A stretch of DNA of 12,513 nucleotides from JBAZTO01 sp041661865. GTDB taxonomy: Bacteria > Planctomycetota > Phycisphaerae > SM23-33. The number at the start of each line of letters is the position of its first letter. Within the stretch, counting starts at the first letter, position 1. Below are positions 1-6,462 of the stretch, one piece after another. Made by a program: the position numbers and the translations under genes. The notes below the pieces were generated by a model. The model was not told the origin of the DNA and searched no databases. It worked only from the letters and a program-made list of their open reading frames with translations. The stretch spans positions 1-12,513 of the forward strand of contig JBAZTO010000076.1 of the NCBI GenBank assembly GCA_041661865.1, in the 5' to 3' direction.

Positions 1-245
1 GCCAAACGAGCGACAAAGAAACCGTGCCCACGTCGACGCTCAATCTTCAATAGCCAATCACACCGGGCAGCGTCTCGTCACAAGCATCGCATTCGTGGTC
101 GCAGACGCCGCGACCACGGCACCCGGCCAATCCCCGCCCGAATGAAGCACGCCTGTAAGGCCGCCCACCGTTGGTAGATGGGCGTACAAATCCGCCGGCA
201 CTTACGCCTGACTTTCGCGGGCGTTCGGGGTTTGGTGTCGTCACG
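1..245. other. Left-edge stretch with no convincing gene
   Basis: I see no reading frame here with consistent coding character on either strand. The short open frames overlap each other, lack a credible ribosome binding site and show no recognisable motif. The clearest structure is the hairpin at 94-118. The region lies downstream of the minus-strand coding fragment at 246-452, so it may hold the 3' flank of that fragment or other decayed sequence. Confidence 0.5.
94..118. repeat. Perfect 9-bp stem, 7-nt loop hairpin
   Basis: CGTGGTCGC at 94-102 is the exact reverse complement of GCGACCACG at 110-118, with a 7-nt loop between. There is no T-tract on either side, so a classic rho-independent terminator is not supported. 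It sits about 130 bp beyond the stop codon of the minus-strand coding fragment and could be an RNA 3'-end structure. This is inference. Confidence 0.4.
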
Positions 246-452
246 TCAAGGCAGATATCCCTGGATCGGCACGACCAGCGTCGATTCCCCAGGCCTGTCC
301 GTAACCAGTTCAATCTCTCCCCGCACGGCGCCTTTCGCCCCGGCGCGCTCCACGCCGCTCAGGGCCGCGATGGAGTCGAAGTCGATTTCCCGCTCGTCGC
401 CGCCCGCCGAGGCGGACCGTTTCAAGAACGTTCTACCGGCCCGAAACGTGTA
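246..452 (-). pseudogene. Orphan C-terminal coding fragment, possibly DUF1573-like
   Basis: This minus-strand frame is open from an in-frame stop at 453-455 to a TGA at 246-248, 68 codons, and has no ATG. The only plausible initiator is a TTG at 423-425, giving 59 residues, and it lacks a Shine-Dalgarno sequence. The codons are strongly biased to G or C at the third position, as in the real genes here. The product ends in RGEIELVTDRP...VVPIQGYLP. This resembles the last beta-strands of DUF1573 / immunoglobulin-like domains common in planctomycetes, where a 'T(D/N)xP' turn is followed by a 'vPvxG' strand. It overlaps the 3' end of the dehydrogenase gene by about 20 bases. I read it as the remaining 3' end of a larger gene whose front was lost when the dehydrogenase became its neighbour. 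A very small TTG-started gene is the alternative. The family assignment is tentative. Confidence 0.45.
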
Positions 453-1479
453 TCATGGCCTTGAGCACGCCGTCGCGATAGTTGGACACCAGGTCCATCG
501 CCTCGCCCGTCTGGTCGAGGCTGAAGTGATGCGTGACCATGGCGTTCATGTCGATCCTGCCGCTGCCGACCAGTTCCACGGCCTCCTCGACGCAGCGGTC
601 CTGCCGCCGCACCGACTGGATGACCAACTCCTGCCGCCGGGCCAAGTGTACGTCGAAGGAGATGCGGCTCTCCGCCGGGATGCCCGCCATGACAAGCCGC
701 CCGCGCGGGCGAAGCATCGCCAGGCCCTGGTCGACCGTCTCCTCCTGGCCGGCACACTCGAAGACCGCGTCCACGCCCACCGGCTCCATCTTGCGAATGG
801 CGGCTGGGACGCTCCCGGCGTCCCGGGCCGAGCCGACCCAATCGGCGCCGAACTTCCGCCCCGCCTCCAGCCGATAGTCCAGCACGTCAGTCATGTAGAC
901 CTTGTAGTCACCTTTTGCGCGCAATCCAAGCAACACACACAGGCCGATAGGCCCGCAACCTTGAATGACAACATTGCCCGTCTTGCCGAGCTTGCCCAGG
1001 TTGCGCGTGTGCAGGCCGATAGACAGCGGTTCGGTCAGCGCAATTTGCTCCTGAGTCATATTGTCAGGCACGGGCAGGCAGCACTCTTCGGGCATGACGA
1101 TGTACTCGGTCAGGCAGCCCTGCGACAGGCCCGGCGAGCCCAGGAAGCCCTGGTCGCGGCAGGTGTACTTGAAGTCCGAGAGGCACTGGTCGCACTTGTT
1201 GCACGGGATCAGCGGGTCCACCGCGACGCGTTGGCCGACCTTGAGTGCCCGCACGCCCTTGCCCACCGCCGCCACCGTGCAGGCTGACTCGTGGCCGACG
1301 ATCCAGGGCAACTCGGCGATGGACGTCCCGATGCGGCCTTCCTTGTAAATATGCACGTCGCTGCCGCATACGCCCACCACGTCCACGCGGAGCAGCACAT
1401 CCTGGTCGCGCTGAATTTTCGGCTCGGGAACCTGATCGATTCTGACCTGCTGCAAACCCGTCAACAAAGCGGCTTTCAT
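433..1479 (-). CDS. Zinc-dependent medium-chain alcohol/polyol dehydrogenase
   Basis: The product has 348 residues, normal for the sorbitol/threonine dehydrogenase branch of the MDR family. It should oxidise a secondary alcohol or sugar alcohol with NAD in the cytoplasm. Catalytic zinc ligands are visible as Cys38 (VCGSD), His63-Glu64 (GHES) and probably Glu150 (TEPLS). The structural-zinc lobe has four cysteines at 93, 96, 99 and 107. The Rossmann turn is GCGPIG at 174-179. Asp198 at the end of the second strand (YMTDV) suggests NAD rather than NADP. The frame is open up to 1536, but I chose the ATG at 1477-1479 because GGAGAA lies about 8 bases upstream and the family N-terminus starts at MKAALL. 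It is divergent from the TPR gene and has no obvious pathway partner in the window, so the substrate is unknown. L-threonine 3-dehydrogenase, sorbitol dehydrogenase and other sugar-alcohol dehydrogenases remain possible. Confidence 0.93.
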   Translation of the reverse strand: MKAALLTGLQQVRIDQVPEPKIQRDQDVLLRVDVVGVCGSDVHIYKEGRIGTSIAELPWIVGHESACTVAAVGKGVRALKVGQRVAVDPLIPCNKCDQCLSDFKYTCRDQGFLGSPGLSQGCLTEYIVMPEECCLPVPDNMTQEQIALTEPLSIGLHTRNLGKLGKTGNVVIQGCGPIGLCVLLGLRAKGDYKVYMTDVLDYRLEAGRKFGADWVGSARDAGSVPAAIRKMEPVGVDAVFECAGQEETVDQGLAMLRPRGRLVMAGIPAESRISFDVHLARRQELVIQSVRRQDRCVEEAVELVGSGRIDMNAMVTHHFSLDQTGEAMDLVSNYRDGVLKAMIHVSGR

Positions 1480-1587
1480 CGGACTTCTCCATGTCGGTAT
1501 GCCTCGTCGGGCTAGGCCGCAAGGCGAGCCAACCATCGTAATAACGCGGCTGGGCCGATGCCAGAGATTTTGGCCAAGTGGAAGATA

Positions 1588-1685
1588 TCACAGAGATCAC
1601 GAAGGTCACAGAGATCACAAAGAAAGAGAACTAAGCGAGACGCATCGCTCTTCCGTGATCTCCGTGGCCTCTGTGGTCTTTGTGA
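1588..1685. repeat. Inverted repeat built of 9-bp units (4 + 4)
   Basis: The left arm at 1588-1623 is four head-to-tail 9-mers: TCACAGAGA, TCACGAAGG, TCACAGAGA, TCACAAAGA. The right arm at 1650-1685 is four 9-mers which, reverse-complemented, read TCACAAAGA, CCACAGAGG, CCACGGAGA, TCACGGAAG. The consensus is YCACRRAGR. The 26-nt spacer has its own short complementarity (AAGAG at 1624-1628 with CTCTT at 1648-1652). As RNA the whole would fold into one long imperfect hairpin. It lies between the divergent dehydrogenase and TPR genes. A related half-copy is at 6390-6425. Confidence 0.85.
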
Positions 1686-1716
1686 TTGCTGTTCCTCTTG
1701 GTCTGACGATCGCCCC

Positions 1717-1745
1717 TCGTCAGCCTGGTGTCCGGCCGCTACAAT
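1717..1745 (+). promoter_or_regulatory. Putative sigma-70-type promoter, possibly leaderless
   Basis: TCGTCA at 1717-1722 and TACAAT at 1740-1745 are separated by 17 bp. The -10 box ends only 7 bp before the ATG of the TPR gene at 1753. No Shine-Dalgarno sequence precedes that ATG, so transcription may begin at or next to the start codon and give a leaderless mRNA. This is inferred from motif spacing only. Confidence 0.4.
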
Positions 1746-1752
1746 ACCGCCC

Positions 1753-2808
1753 ATGCGCCAGATCAGTTGCATCATCAGCCTGATCCTCGCGGTGATCGTC
1801 AGCTTGTGGGTCTATTCATGCCGCAAGTCCTCGCCGCCGCCGACCTCTCAACCGGCCGCCGCCCCGTCGCCGTCAACCGCGCCGGCATCGATGCCCGCGA
1901 CGTCGCCAGCCACTTCGCCGGCCTCCGCGCCGGCCAGGGAGGTCGATCCCCGCGGCTACGAGGGCCTCATCGGGCAGGGCAACGCCGCCCTGGCCGCCAA
2001 GGACTATCCCGCCGCCGCGGGGGCCTTCGCCAAGGCAGCCCACCTGCGGCCTGACGAAGTCCTGCCCCTCGAAGGCCTGGCCAACGCGCTGGTCAGCGAC
2101 CGCTACTACGAGCAGGCGCTGGAGGCCTACCAGAAAATCGTCGCCCTCAAGCCGGCTGACCCGCAGGCGCGATTCAACCTGGCCGTCGCGCTGGCCCGGG
2201 CAAGACAGTACCAGCGAGCTGAGGACATCTACGGTCAATTGCTCGCCGAGAACCCCGACTATCACACGGCCCGCTACAACCTGGCCAGCCTCTACCAGGC
2301 CCAGGGCAAACTCGCCCAGGCCCTCGATGCCTGGCAGGAGGTCGTCCAGCGATGCCCGCAGCTTTCATCCGCCCGCATCTCGCTGGGCGAAGTCCTGCTG
2401 GACCTGGGCCGCAACGCCCAGGCCGTGGATGTCTTCACCCAGGCCGTCAAGTTGCAGGAGAACGATCCCAAGATATGGCTGGACCTGGCCGTCGCCGCGC
2501 AGCGGGCCGGGAGCCTGGGACTCTCTGCCTCCGCCGCGGTGCGGGCCATCCAGCTCGCGCCCGACGACGCCCTGGCCTGGCGGCTGAAAGGTGAAATCCT
2601 GCTCGAACTTCACCGCGCGCGGGGCGATCGCCTGTTCCTGGTCCAGGCCGTTGACGCCTGGCGGCAGAGCCTCCGGCTCGACGGAGCGCAACAAGACTTG
2701 CGGCAGCTTCTGGACACTTACGGCCCGCTGGCCGACAATATCAAGGCTGCGATGGACCCGAATTTCATCGGCCCCCCGCCGCCGCTGAGAGATTTGCCTC
2801 AGCGGTAG
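1753..2808 (+). CDS. Membrane-anchored TPR-repeat protein
   Basis: The product has 351 residues. Residues 4-22 form a hydrophobic segment ending in VYSC at Cys23. This fits an N-terminal anchor or a weak lipobox, so the rest probably faces the periplasm. Residues 24 to about 63 are a flexible Pro/Ser/Thr/Ala linker. After it come about seven consecutive 34-residue tetratricopeptide repeats, to roughly residue 330. They show the usual A-x-x-G/A-x-x-x-x-x-A pattern, for example DYPAAAGAFAKAAHLRPDE and YYEQALEAYQKIVALKPAD. TPR arrays act as protein-binding scaffolds, and no catalytic domain is present, so the partner cannot be named. The frame is open further upstream to 1558, but that part only translates the 9-bp repeat arms into Arg/Ser-rich sequence. 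I therefore start at the ATG at 1753, where the signal-anchor begins. The C-terminus is Pro-rich (GPPPPL). Confidence 0.85.
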   Translation: MRQISCIISLILAVIVSLWVYSCRKSSPPPTSQPAAAPSPSTAPASMPATSPATSPASAPAREVDPRGYEGLIGQGNAALAAKDYPAAAGAFAKAAHLRPDEVLPLEGLANALVSDRYYEQALEAYQKIVALKPADPQARFNLAVALARARQYQRAEDIYGQLLAENPDYHTARYNLASLYQAQGKLAQALDAWQEVVQRCPQLSSARISLGEVLLDLGRNAQAVDVFTQAVKLQENDPKIWLDLAVAAQRAGSLGLSASAAVRAIQLAPDDALAWRLKGEILLELHRARGDRLFLVQAVDAWRQSLRLDGAQQDLRQLLDTYGPLADNIKAAMDPNFIGPPPPLRDLPQR

Positions 2809-2848
2809 AGAAGGCTGAGTCGCATTTGTCGAAGTGAGCGACAGGACC

Positions 2849-2881
2849 GTGCGAAGCTGGCGAGCCCGTCATGCTTCGCAC
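2849..2881. repeat. Perfect 9-bp inverted repeat between TPR and methyltransferase genes
   Basis: GTGCGAAGC at 2849-2857 pairs exactly with GCTTCGCAC at 2873-2881 across a 15-nt loop. It lies 40 bp after the TPR stop codon and about 35 bp before the next start. No T-run follows. It could be a transcript-end or processing hairpin, or a decayed palindromic element. Confidence 0.45.
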
Positions 2882-2916
2882 TTCACACTACGCACTGGTT
2901 TTGACAAGGACCGATC

Positions 2917-3816
2917 ATGGCACTGAACCTTCGAGAATATGTCGGCACGGTCAGGGTGACTGACGGCGCCACCGGGACGCAACTGGCCAAGCTGGGCCTT
3001 TCCGCCGGCAGCGCGTCGGAACTGTGGAACGTGACCAACCCCTCCGCCGTCGAGCAGGTCGCCCGCAACTACATCAAGGCCGGCTCGGACATCGTCCTGA
3101 CCAACACGCTCTGCGCCAACCGCTACATGATGTCCGCCCACGGGCTGACCGGCCGCACGGCAGAGCTGGCCGAGGCCGGCGTGCTGGTCGCGCGGCGCGC
3201 CGCGGCGGCAGCGGCCGGGCGCGACGTCAAGGTCTTCGCCTCGCTCGGACCCACGGGCAAGATCGTCATGACCGAAGAGGTCAAGGCCGAGGACCTGCTG
3301 GCCGCCTTCGCCGAGTCGGCCGAGGCCCTGGCCTTCGGCGGCGCCGACGCGATCGTGATCGAGACCTTCAACGAACTGGAGGAGGCCCGCCTGGCCCTCC
3401 AGGCCTGCAAGTGCGCCACCGACCTGCCGGTGATCGTGTGCATGACCTTCGCCTCCGGCCCCGACAAGACGCGGACCATGATGGGCAACAGCCCGCAAGA
3501 GCTGGCCAAAATGGCCAAGGCCGGCGGGGCCGACGCCATCGGCGCCAACTGCGGCGCCGGGCCTGAAACCTACGTCAAGGTCGCCCAGATGCTGCGCGAC
3601 GCCAGCGACCTGCCCATCTGGATCAAGCCCAACGCCGGCCTGCCCACCGTCGGCAAGGACGGCAAGACGCACTTCCCGATGGCCCCGGCGGAGTTCGCTT
3701 CCTACGTCCCGGCCCTGCTGGCTGCGGGAGCCAACTTCATCGGCGGATGCTGCGGCACAGGCCCAGGACACATCGAGGCCCTCCGCGCCGAAGTGGACAA
3801 GCTCATTGCCAAGTAG
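2917..3816 (+). CDS. Homocysteine S-methyltransferase family protein
   Basis: The product has 299 residues, the length of a stand-alone S-methyl_trans domain (the fold of the N-terminal module of MetH and of betaine-homocysteine methyltransferase). The start of the barrel shows TDGATGTQL at 15-23. The thiol-activating zinc site is complete, with Cys212 (GANCG) and Cys278-Cys279 (GGCCGTGP). The family moves a methyl group to a thiol such as homocysteine, often from a corrinoid protein or an S-/N-methylated donor. No cobalamin- or methyltetrahydrofolate-binding domain is attached or adjacent. The donor is therefore unknown, and the enzyme may work with a separate corrinoid protein or as part of a split methionine synthase. 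AAGGA at 2906-2910 lies 6 bases before the chosen ATG. It has a 108-bp gap to the TPR gene on the same strand. Confidence 0.88.
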   Translation: MALNLREYVGTVRVTDGATGTQLAKLGLSAGSASELWNVTNPSAVEQVARNYIKAGSDIVLTNTLCANRYMMSAHGLTGRTAELAEAGVLVARRAAAAAAGRDVKVFASLGPTGKIVMTEEVKAEDLLAAFAESAEALAFGGADAIVIETFNELEEARLALQACKCATDLPVIVCMTFASGPDKTRTMMGNSPQELAKMAKAGGADAIGANCGAGPETYVKVAQMLRDASDLPIWIKPNAGLPTVGKDGKTHFPMAPAEFASYVPALLAAGANFIGGCCGTGPGHIEALRAEVDKLIAK

Positions 3817-3877
3817 GGCGGAAGAACCAGGACGTTCCTACCGCTCCGTCAGCCGTCAACTGATGGCATGCCCCCTG

Positions 3878-3926
3878 GGTGGCACAACCTCTCCAAGCTG
3901 CACAGGCCTTGAAAACCTGTGCCACC
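3878..3926. repeat. GGTGGCACA/TGTGCCACC inverted repeat with inner hairpin
   Basis: GGTGGCACA at 3878-3886 is the exact reverse complement of TGTGCCACC at 3918-3926. Inside, CACAGG at 3901-3906 can pair instead with CCTGTG at 3916-3921, so two alternative folds share the right arm. The inner part resembles the CACAGGCT...AGCCTGTG hairpin at 9390-9409, and both are followed by CCAC. This suggests one dispersed repeat family. Confidence 0.6.
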
Positions 3927-4161
3927 TATAACGCCATTCCTGACAGAGTGATACCTCCTATTCCTGAATCCTGTCCAGATTCAAAAGCGTCGCGCCCGCC
4001 GAGTCGGTTGCCTGCACCCTACTACGCGACAAACGACATAACCATCTATTATTAAATAAGTTGTATATTAGTCCTAACCAATGATCGGGGTAGTCATTGC
4101 ACAACTTTGAGGCGGCTGGCAGGCAAGCCACGGCATCGGCAATATAATATACGTTTTTTAG

Positions 4162-4190
4162 TAGAAAAATCCGCAGATTTGCGGTATACT
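4162..4190 (+). promoter_or_regulatory. Putative promoter of the PEP-CTERM gene
   Basis: TAGAAA at 4162-4167 and TATACT at 4185-4190 are 17 bp apart in an AT-rich setting. Transcription from here would give a leader of roughly 265 nt before the ATG at 4463. Motif-based only. I saw no convincing sigma-54 -24/-12 site. Confidence 0.35.
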
Positions 4191-4280
4191 CCACCCTGTA
4201 ACGGAGCGGAGTCTCGGAAGGATAGCAGTTCACCTGCAAGTCAGATTTCGGAGCGGTGTTGAAAATTGTCCCTGCCTTGT

Positions 4281-4297
4281 GCTGTGTTGGACACAGC
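4281..4297 (+). other. Leader hairpin, 7-bp stem with 3-nt loop
   Basis: GCTGTGT at 4281-4287 pairs perfectly with ACACAGC at 4291-4297 around a TGG loop. It is inside the predicted 5' leader of the PEP-CTERM gene, followed 28 bp later by AGGAGG at 4325-4330, which has no start codon at a usable distance. It may affect mRNA stability or translation. This is inference. Confidence 0.4.
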
Positions 4298-4462
4298 GTG
4301 ACTATATAGAGAAGCTGATTCTTATAGGAGGATCACAAGGAAATACAAACGGACGACTGGGTCGCATGTGCCGCTGAAGGCTTCTGTAGGGTGTGCCTCC
4401 ACTCATGGCTGAAGGCGGTCTCGGAGCGTAGCAGCCTCTTCTCGTACATAAGGAAGGAAAAC

Positions 4463-6262
4463 ATGAATCTACTCAAGACAGCATTATCTATTGCTGTGGT
4501 TTCAATTGCGTCCATCGCGGGCGCAGCCACGTACAATTTCGTTTCCACTGATGGCGACTATGGCACGGCCGCCAATTGGCAGGATGCCAACCTGGCCAAC
4601 GGCGTCCCGACTACCGGCGACACCGCCTACGTCCGCAACGGCGGCGTGGTGAGCATCACGGCCAGCCAGGCAGCGTTGGCGCTACAGTTCGGCAAGAGCA
4701 ACATCGATCCGAACACGTTGATCGACAGCGCCTTGGCCGGCTCGGGCGTCATGGCGGCTGGAACGCAGACCCTGACGCTGGGCAGCCTCAAGATCGGTGA
4801 TACCCAGGCCGGCAGCTTCCTTCAGCAGGGCGGCACGGTCACAATGAGTTCTTTTGAACTGTCCAGCAACGTCAGCGCCAACTTGACGGTGAACGCCGGC
4901 GTGTTCTCCTCCTCCGCCAGCAGCCCCGGCATGCTGGTCAACAAGAACGCCACGTTCAACCTGACCGGCGGCAGCGTTTTCAGCAGCGGCAGTGGCGGAC
5001 GCGGCCTGACCACCGGCACCGTTACCGGCGCCACCAATGCCATCAACTTCAGTGGTGGCACCTTCCAAACCAACGGCGGTTTCCGCACGAACAACACCAC
5101 CGGCGGCACCACCAACATGACGATCTCTAATGATGCCCTCGTCGTGTTGAAAGCAGATTCGCAACTCGGCTACGGGTCAAGTAGCGGTTCCGCTAACAGC
5201 AACTACTCCACGCTGACCATGACCGGCGGCTCGTTGCTTGCCGCCGTCCAGCCGGCCACCTGGGATAGCGCTACCTACAGGTTGGAAATAGCTGCCCGCA
5301 GCAAGGCGCAACTCAATATGGAAAACGGCTTTGCCGCCGTTGGCCAATTGCGCATGGGTAATGGCGCCAGCAGCCCTGGCGGCACCCTCTACCAGACCGG
5401 CGGTTCGTTCTGGTGCTCTTCGGTGGACATGAGAATGCAAGCCTTTGATGAGTCCGCCGCCGGTGAACCCGACGCGGGCACCAAGATCATCGTCAACGGC
5501 GGCGTCTTCATGGCCAACAAGCCTGGTGGCTCTGGCGGCGACAATATCATCGGCGATCAGGGCGCGGCCAGCTTTGAAGTGGGTCTTAATGGCACGGCCA
5601 TTATGGACGCGATCCAGATGGGCAAGAACGCGACCTCCAACAGTTCTCTGTCCATCAGCGGCAATGGTTATCTACAGCTTGGCCGAGGCCTGTATACAGC
5701 CAATGCAGACGCCATTCGCGCGTTCAACTTCACGGGCGGAACCGTGGACATGCGAAACCTGGGCAACAATTGGACTGATCCCAACGGCACATATGTTGGT
5801 TCTCCTGATGGGATTGACGACATTTACGCGACGGCCTGGAACGGCGTGGATCTGAAGAATGATGGTGGCCTCCTGACGTTGCTTCCAGGCGTCCGGTTGG
5901 CGGTCAATGTCGGCAGCAGCACCCTGGCCGACGACTTCGTCATGACCGCCGGCACGTGGGATATCGACGTGACAGGCGCCGGTCTGGCCGACTGGGCCAA
6001 TATTCTGAACGGCCAGGCCTCATTGACTGGCGGCCTGCTGAACCCCATTCTCGTCGGCTACACTCCGACGTTGAATGAGCCTTTCACGATCGCCAAGGGC
6101 ACCTCACCGGCCGTTGTCAGCGGCATGAGCGTTTCCGACCCGGCGCATTGGCAGGTTCAGGCCAATGGCAACAACGTCGAGCTGGTCTACATTCCGGAAC
6201 CAGCCACGATGTCCCTGCTGGTCCTGGGCGGCTTGGCGATGCTTCGCCGTCGTCGCAACTAG
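4463..6262 (+). CDS. Secreted PEP-CTERM sorting-domain protein
   Basis: The product has 599 residues. A Sec signal peptide (MNLLK, hydrophobic core, cleavage likely after IAGA near residue 21) leads into a Gly/Asn/Thr/Ser-rich exported region. Recurrent short strands of the type 'LTMTGGSLLA', 'LTGGSVF', 'FTGGTVDM' and 'QTGGSFW' point to a beta-helix like that of autotransporter-type proteins. The C-terminus at 578-599 is a PEP-CTERM signal: PEP, a hydrophobic stretch and four arginines plus Asn. Such proteins are processed by an exosortase and delivered to the cell surface or extracellular matrix in exopolysaccharide-producing bacteria. No exosortase gene lies in the window. The frame is open from 4391, but the ATG at 4463 is chosen because AAGGA lies just upstream and the signal peptide starts there. 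The gene is less GC-rich than its neighbours, as expected for Asn/Thr-rich surface proteins. The function beyond surface display is unknown. Confidence 0.9.
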   Translation: MNLLKTALSIAVVSIASIAGAATYNFVSTDGDYGTAANWQDANLANGVPTTGDTAYVRNGGVVSITASQAALALQFGKSNIDPNTLIDSALAGSGVMAAGTQTLTLGSLKIGDTQAGSFLQQGGTVTMSSFELSSNVSANLTVNAGVFSSSASSPGMLVNKNATFNLTGGSVFSSGSGGRGLTTGTVTGATNAINFSGGTFQTNGGFRTNNTTGGTTNMTISNDALVVLKADSQLGYGSSSGSANSNYSTLTMTGGSLLAAVQPATWDSATYRLEIAARSKAQLNMENGFAAVGQLRMGNGASSPGGTLYQTGGSFWCSSVDMRMQAFDESAAGEPDAGTKIIVNGGVFMANKPGGSGGDNIIGDQGAASFEVGLNGTAIMDAIQMGKNATSNSSLSISGNGYLQLGRGLYTANADAIRAFNFTGGTVDMRNLGNNWTDPNGTYVGSPDGIDDIYATAWNGVDLKNDGGLLTLLPGVRLAVNVGSSTLADDFVMTAGTWDIDVTGAGLADWANILNGQASLTGGLLNPILVGYTPTLNEPFTIAKGTSPAVVSGMSVSDPAHWQVQANGNNVELVYIPEPATMSLLVLGGLAMLRRRRN

Positions 6263-6283
6263 TAGTTTTACTTTGAGAATCGG

Positions 6284-6305
6284 CCTTGGCTGAGGCAAGC
6301 CAGGG
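6284..6305 (+). repeat. Hairpin just after the PEP-CTERM gene
   Basis: CCTTGGCT at 6284-6291 pairs with AGCCAGGG at 6298-6305, 8 bp including one T-G pair, with a 6-nt loop. It starts 21 bp after the stop codon and lies directly before the stronger terminator at 6322-6361, so the transcript probably ends in a double-hairpin 3' end. Confidence 0.45.
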
Positions 6306-6321
6306 TTGGAAATCCGGCGGA

Positions 6322-6361
6322 AAGCGGGTGGCCCCTGACCGGGTCACCCGCTTCTGCTTTT
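6322..6361 (+). terminator. Rho-independent terminator of the PEP-CTERM gene
   Basis: AAGCGGGTG at 6322-6330 pairs perfectly with CACCCGCTT at 6345-6353. The stem continues through one G-T pair and CCC/GGG (6332-6334 with 6341-6343) to a 6-nt loop, 13 bp in all. CTGCTTTT follows, a short but usable T-rich tail. Confidence 0.75.
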
Positions 6362-6389
6362 GCGGGGCGGCAATAGATGAAACGGCCTA

Positions 6390-6425
6390 TCACAAAGAAC
6401 ACGAAGATCACAGAGGCCACGGAGA
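6390..6425. repeat. Four 9-bp units of the YCACRRAGR family (single arm)
   Basis: Four contiguous 9-mers, TCACAAAGA, ACACGAAGA, TCACAGAGG and CCACGGAGA, match the consensus of the repeat at 1588-1685. No inverted partner arm is visible within the next 200 bp. It may be a half element, or its partner may have been displaced by the second repeat family starting at 6463. Confidence 0.8.
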
Positions 6426-6462
6426 ATAGCACAGGACAAACGTACCCAGAAAGAGACCTTAG

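Larger units (their letters stand above)
3817..4462. other. Long AT-rich intergenic and leader region
   Basis: No convincing gene is present. The region contains a GTGGCAC-bordered inverted repeat (3878-3926), an AT-rich tract around 4040-4170 with a run of six T's, a promoter-like sequence (4162-4190), a short perfect hairpin (4281-4297) and an unused AGGAGG at 4325-4330. The composition is clearly more AT-rich than the genes on both sides. This fits a regulatory region for the PEP-CTERM gene that follows. Confidence 0.6.

Noticed and set aside
47..313. Cys-containing minus-strand small protein at the left edge
   Set aside because: It overlaps, in another frame, the better supported coding-like fragment at 246-452 and has no ribosome binding site or consistent codon bias.
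178..1287. Long plus-strand open frame opposite the dehydrogenase
   Set aside because: It is the antisense shadow of a gene with all zinc ligands in place, and its translation has no recognisable domain.
1588..1685. CRISPR array
   Set aside because: The repeat unit is only 9 bp, contiguous without spacers, and inverted in the second half. There are no cas genes.
1558..1752. 65-residue N-terminal extension of the TPR protein
   Set aside because: It translates the 9-bp repeat arms into Ser/Arg/Gln-rich sequence, and the natural signal anchor begins at the ATG at 1753.
4080..4165. Possible c-di-GMP-type riboswitch, because of a GCACA ... GGCAAGCCACGG pattern
   Set aside because: The order of conserved blocks and the supporting stems do not fit the known GEMM consensus, and the best promoter lies downstream of it.
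3958..4239. Minus-strand 93-codon frame in the AT-rich intergenic region
   Set aside because: Composition is not implausible for a protein, but it lacks a convincing ribosome binding site and motif, has no coding third-position bias, and overlaps the promoter region of the PEP-CTERM gene.
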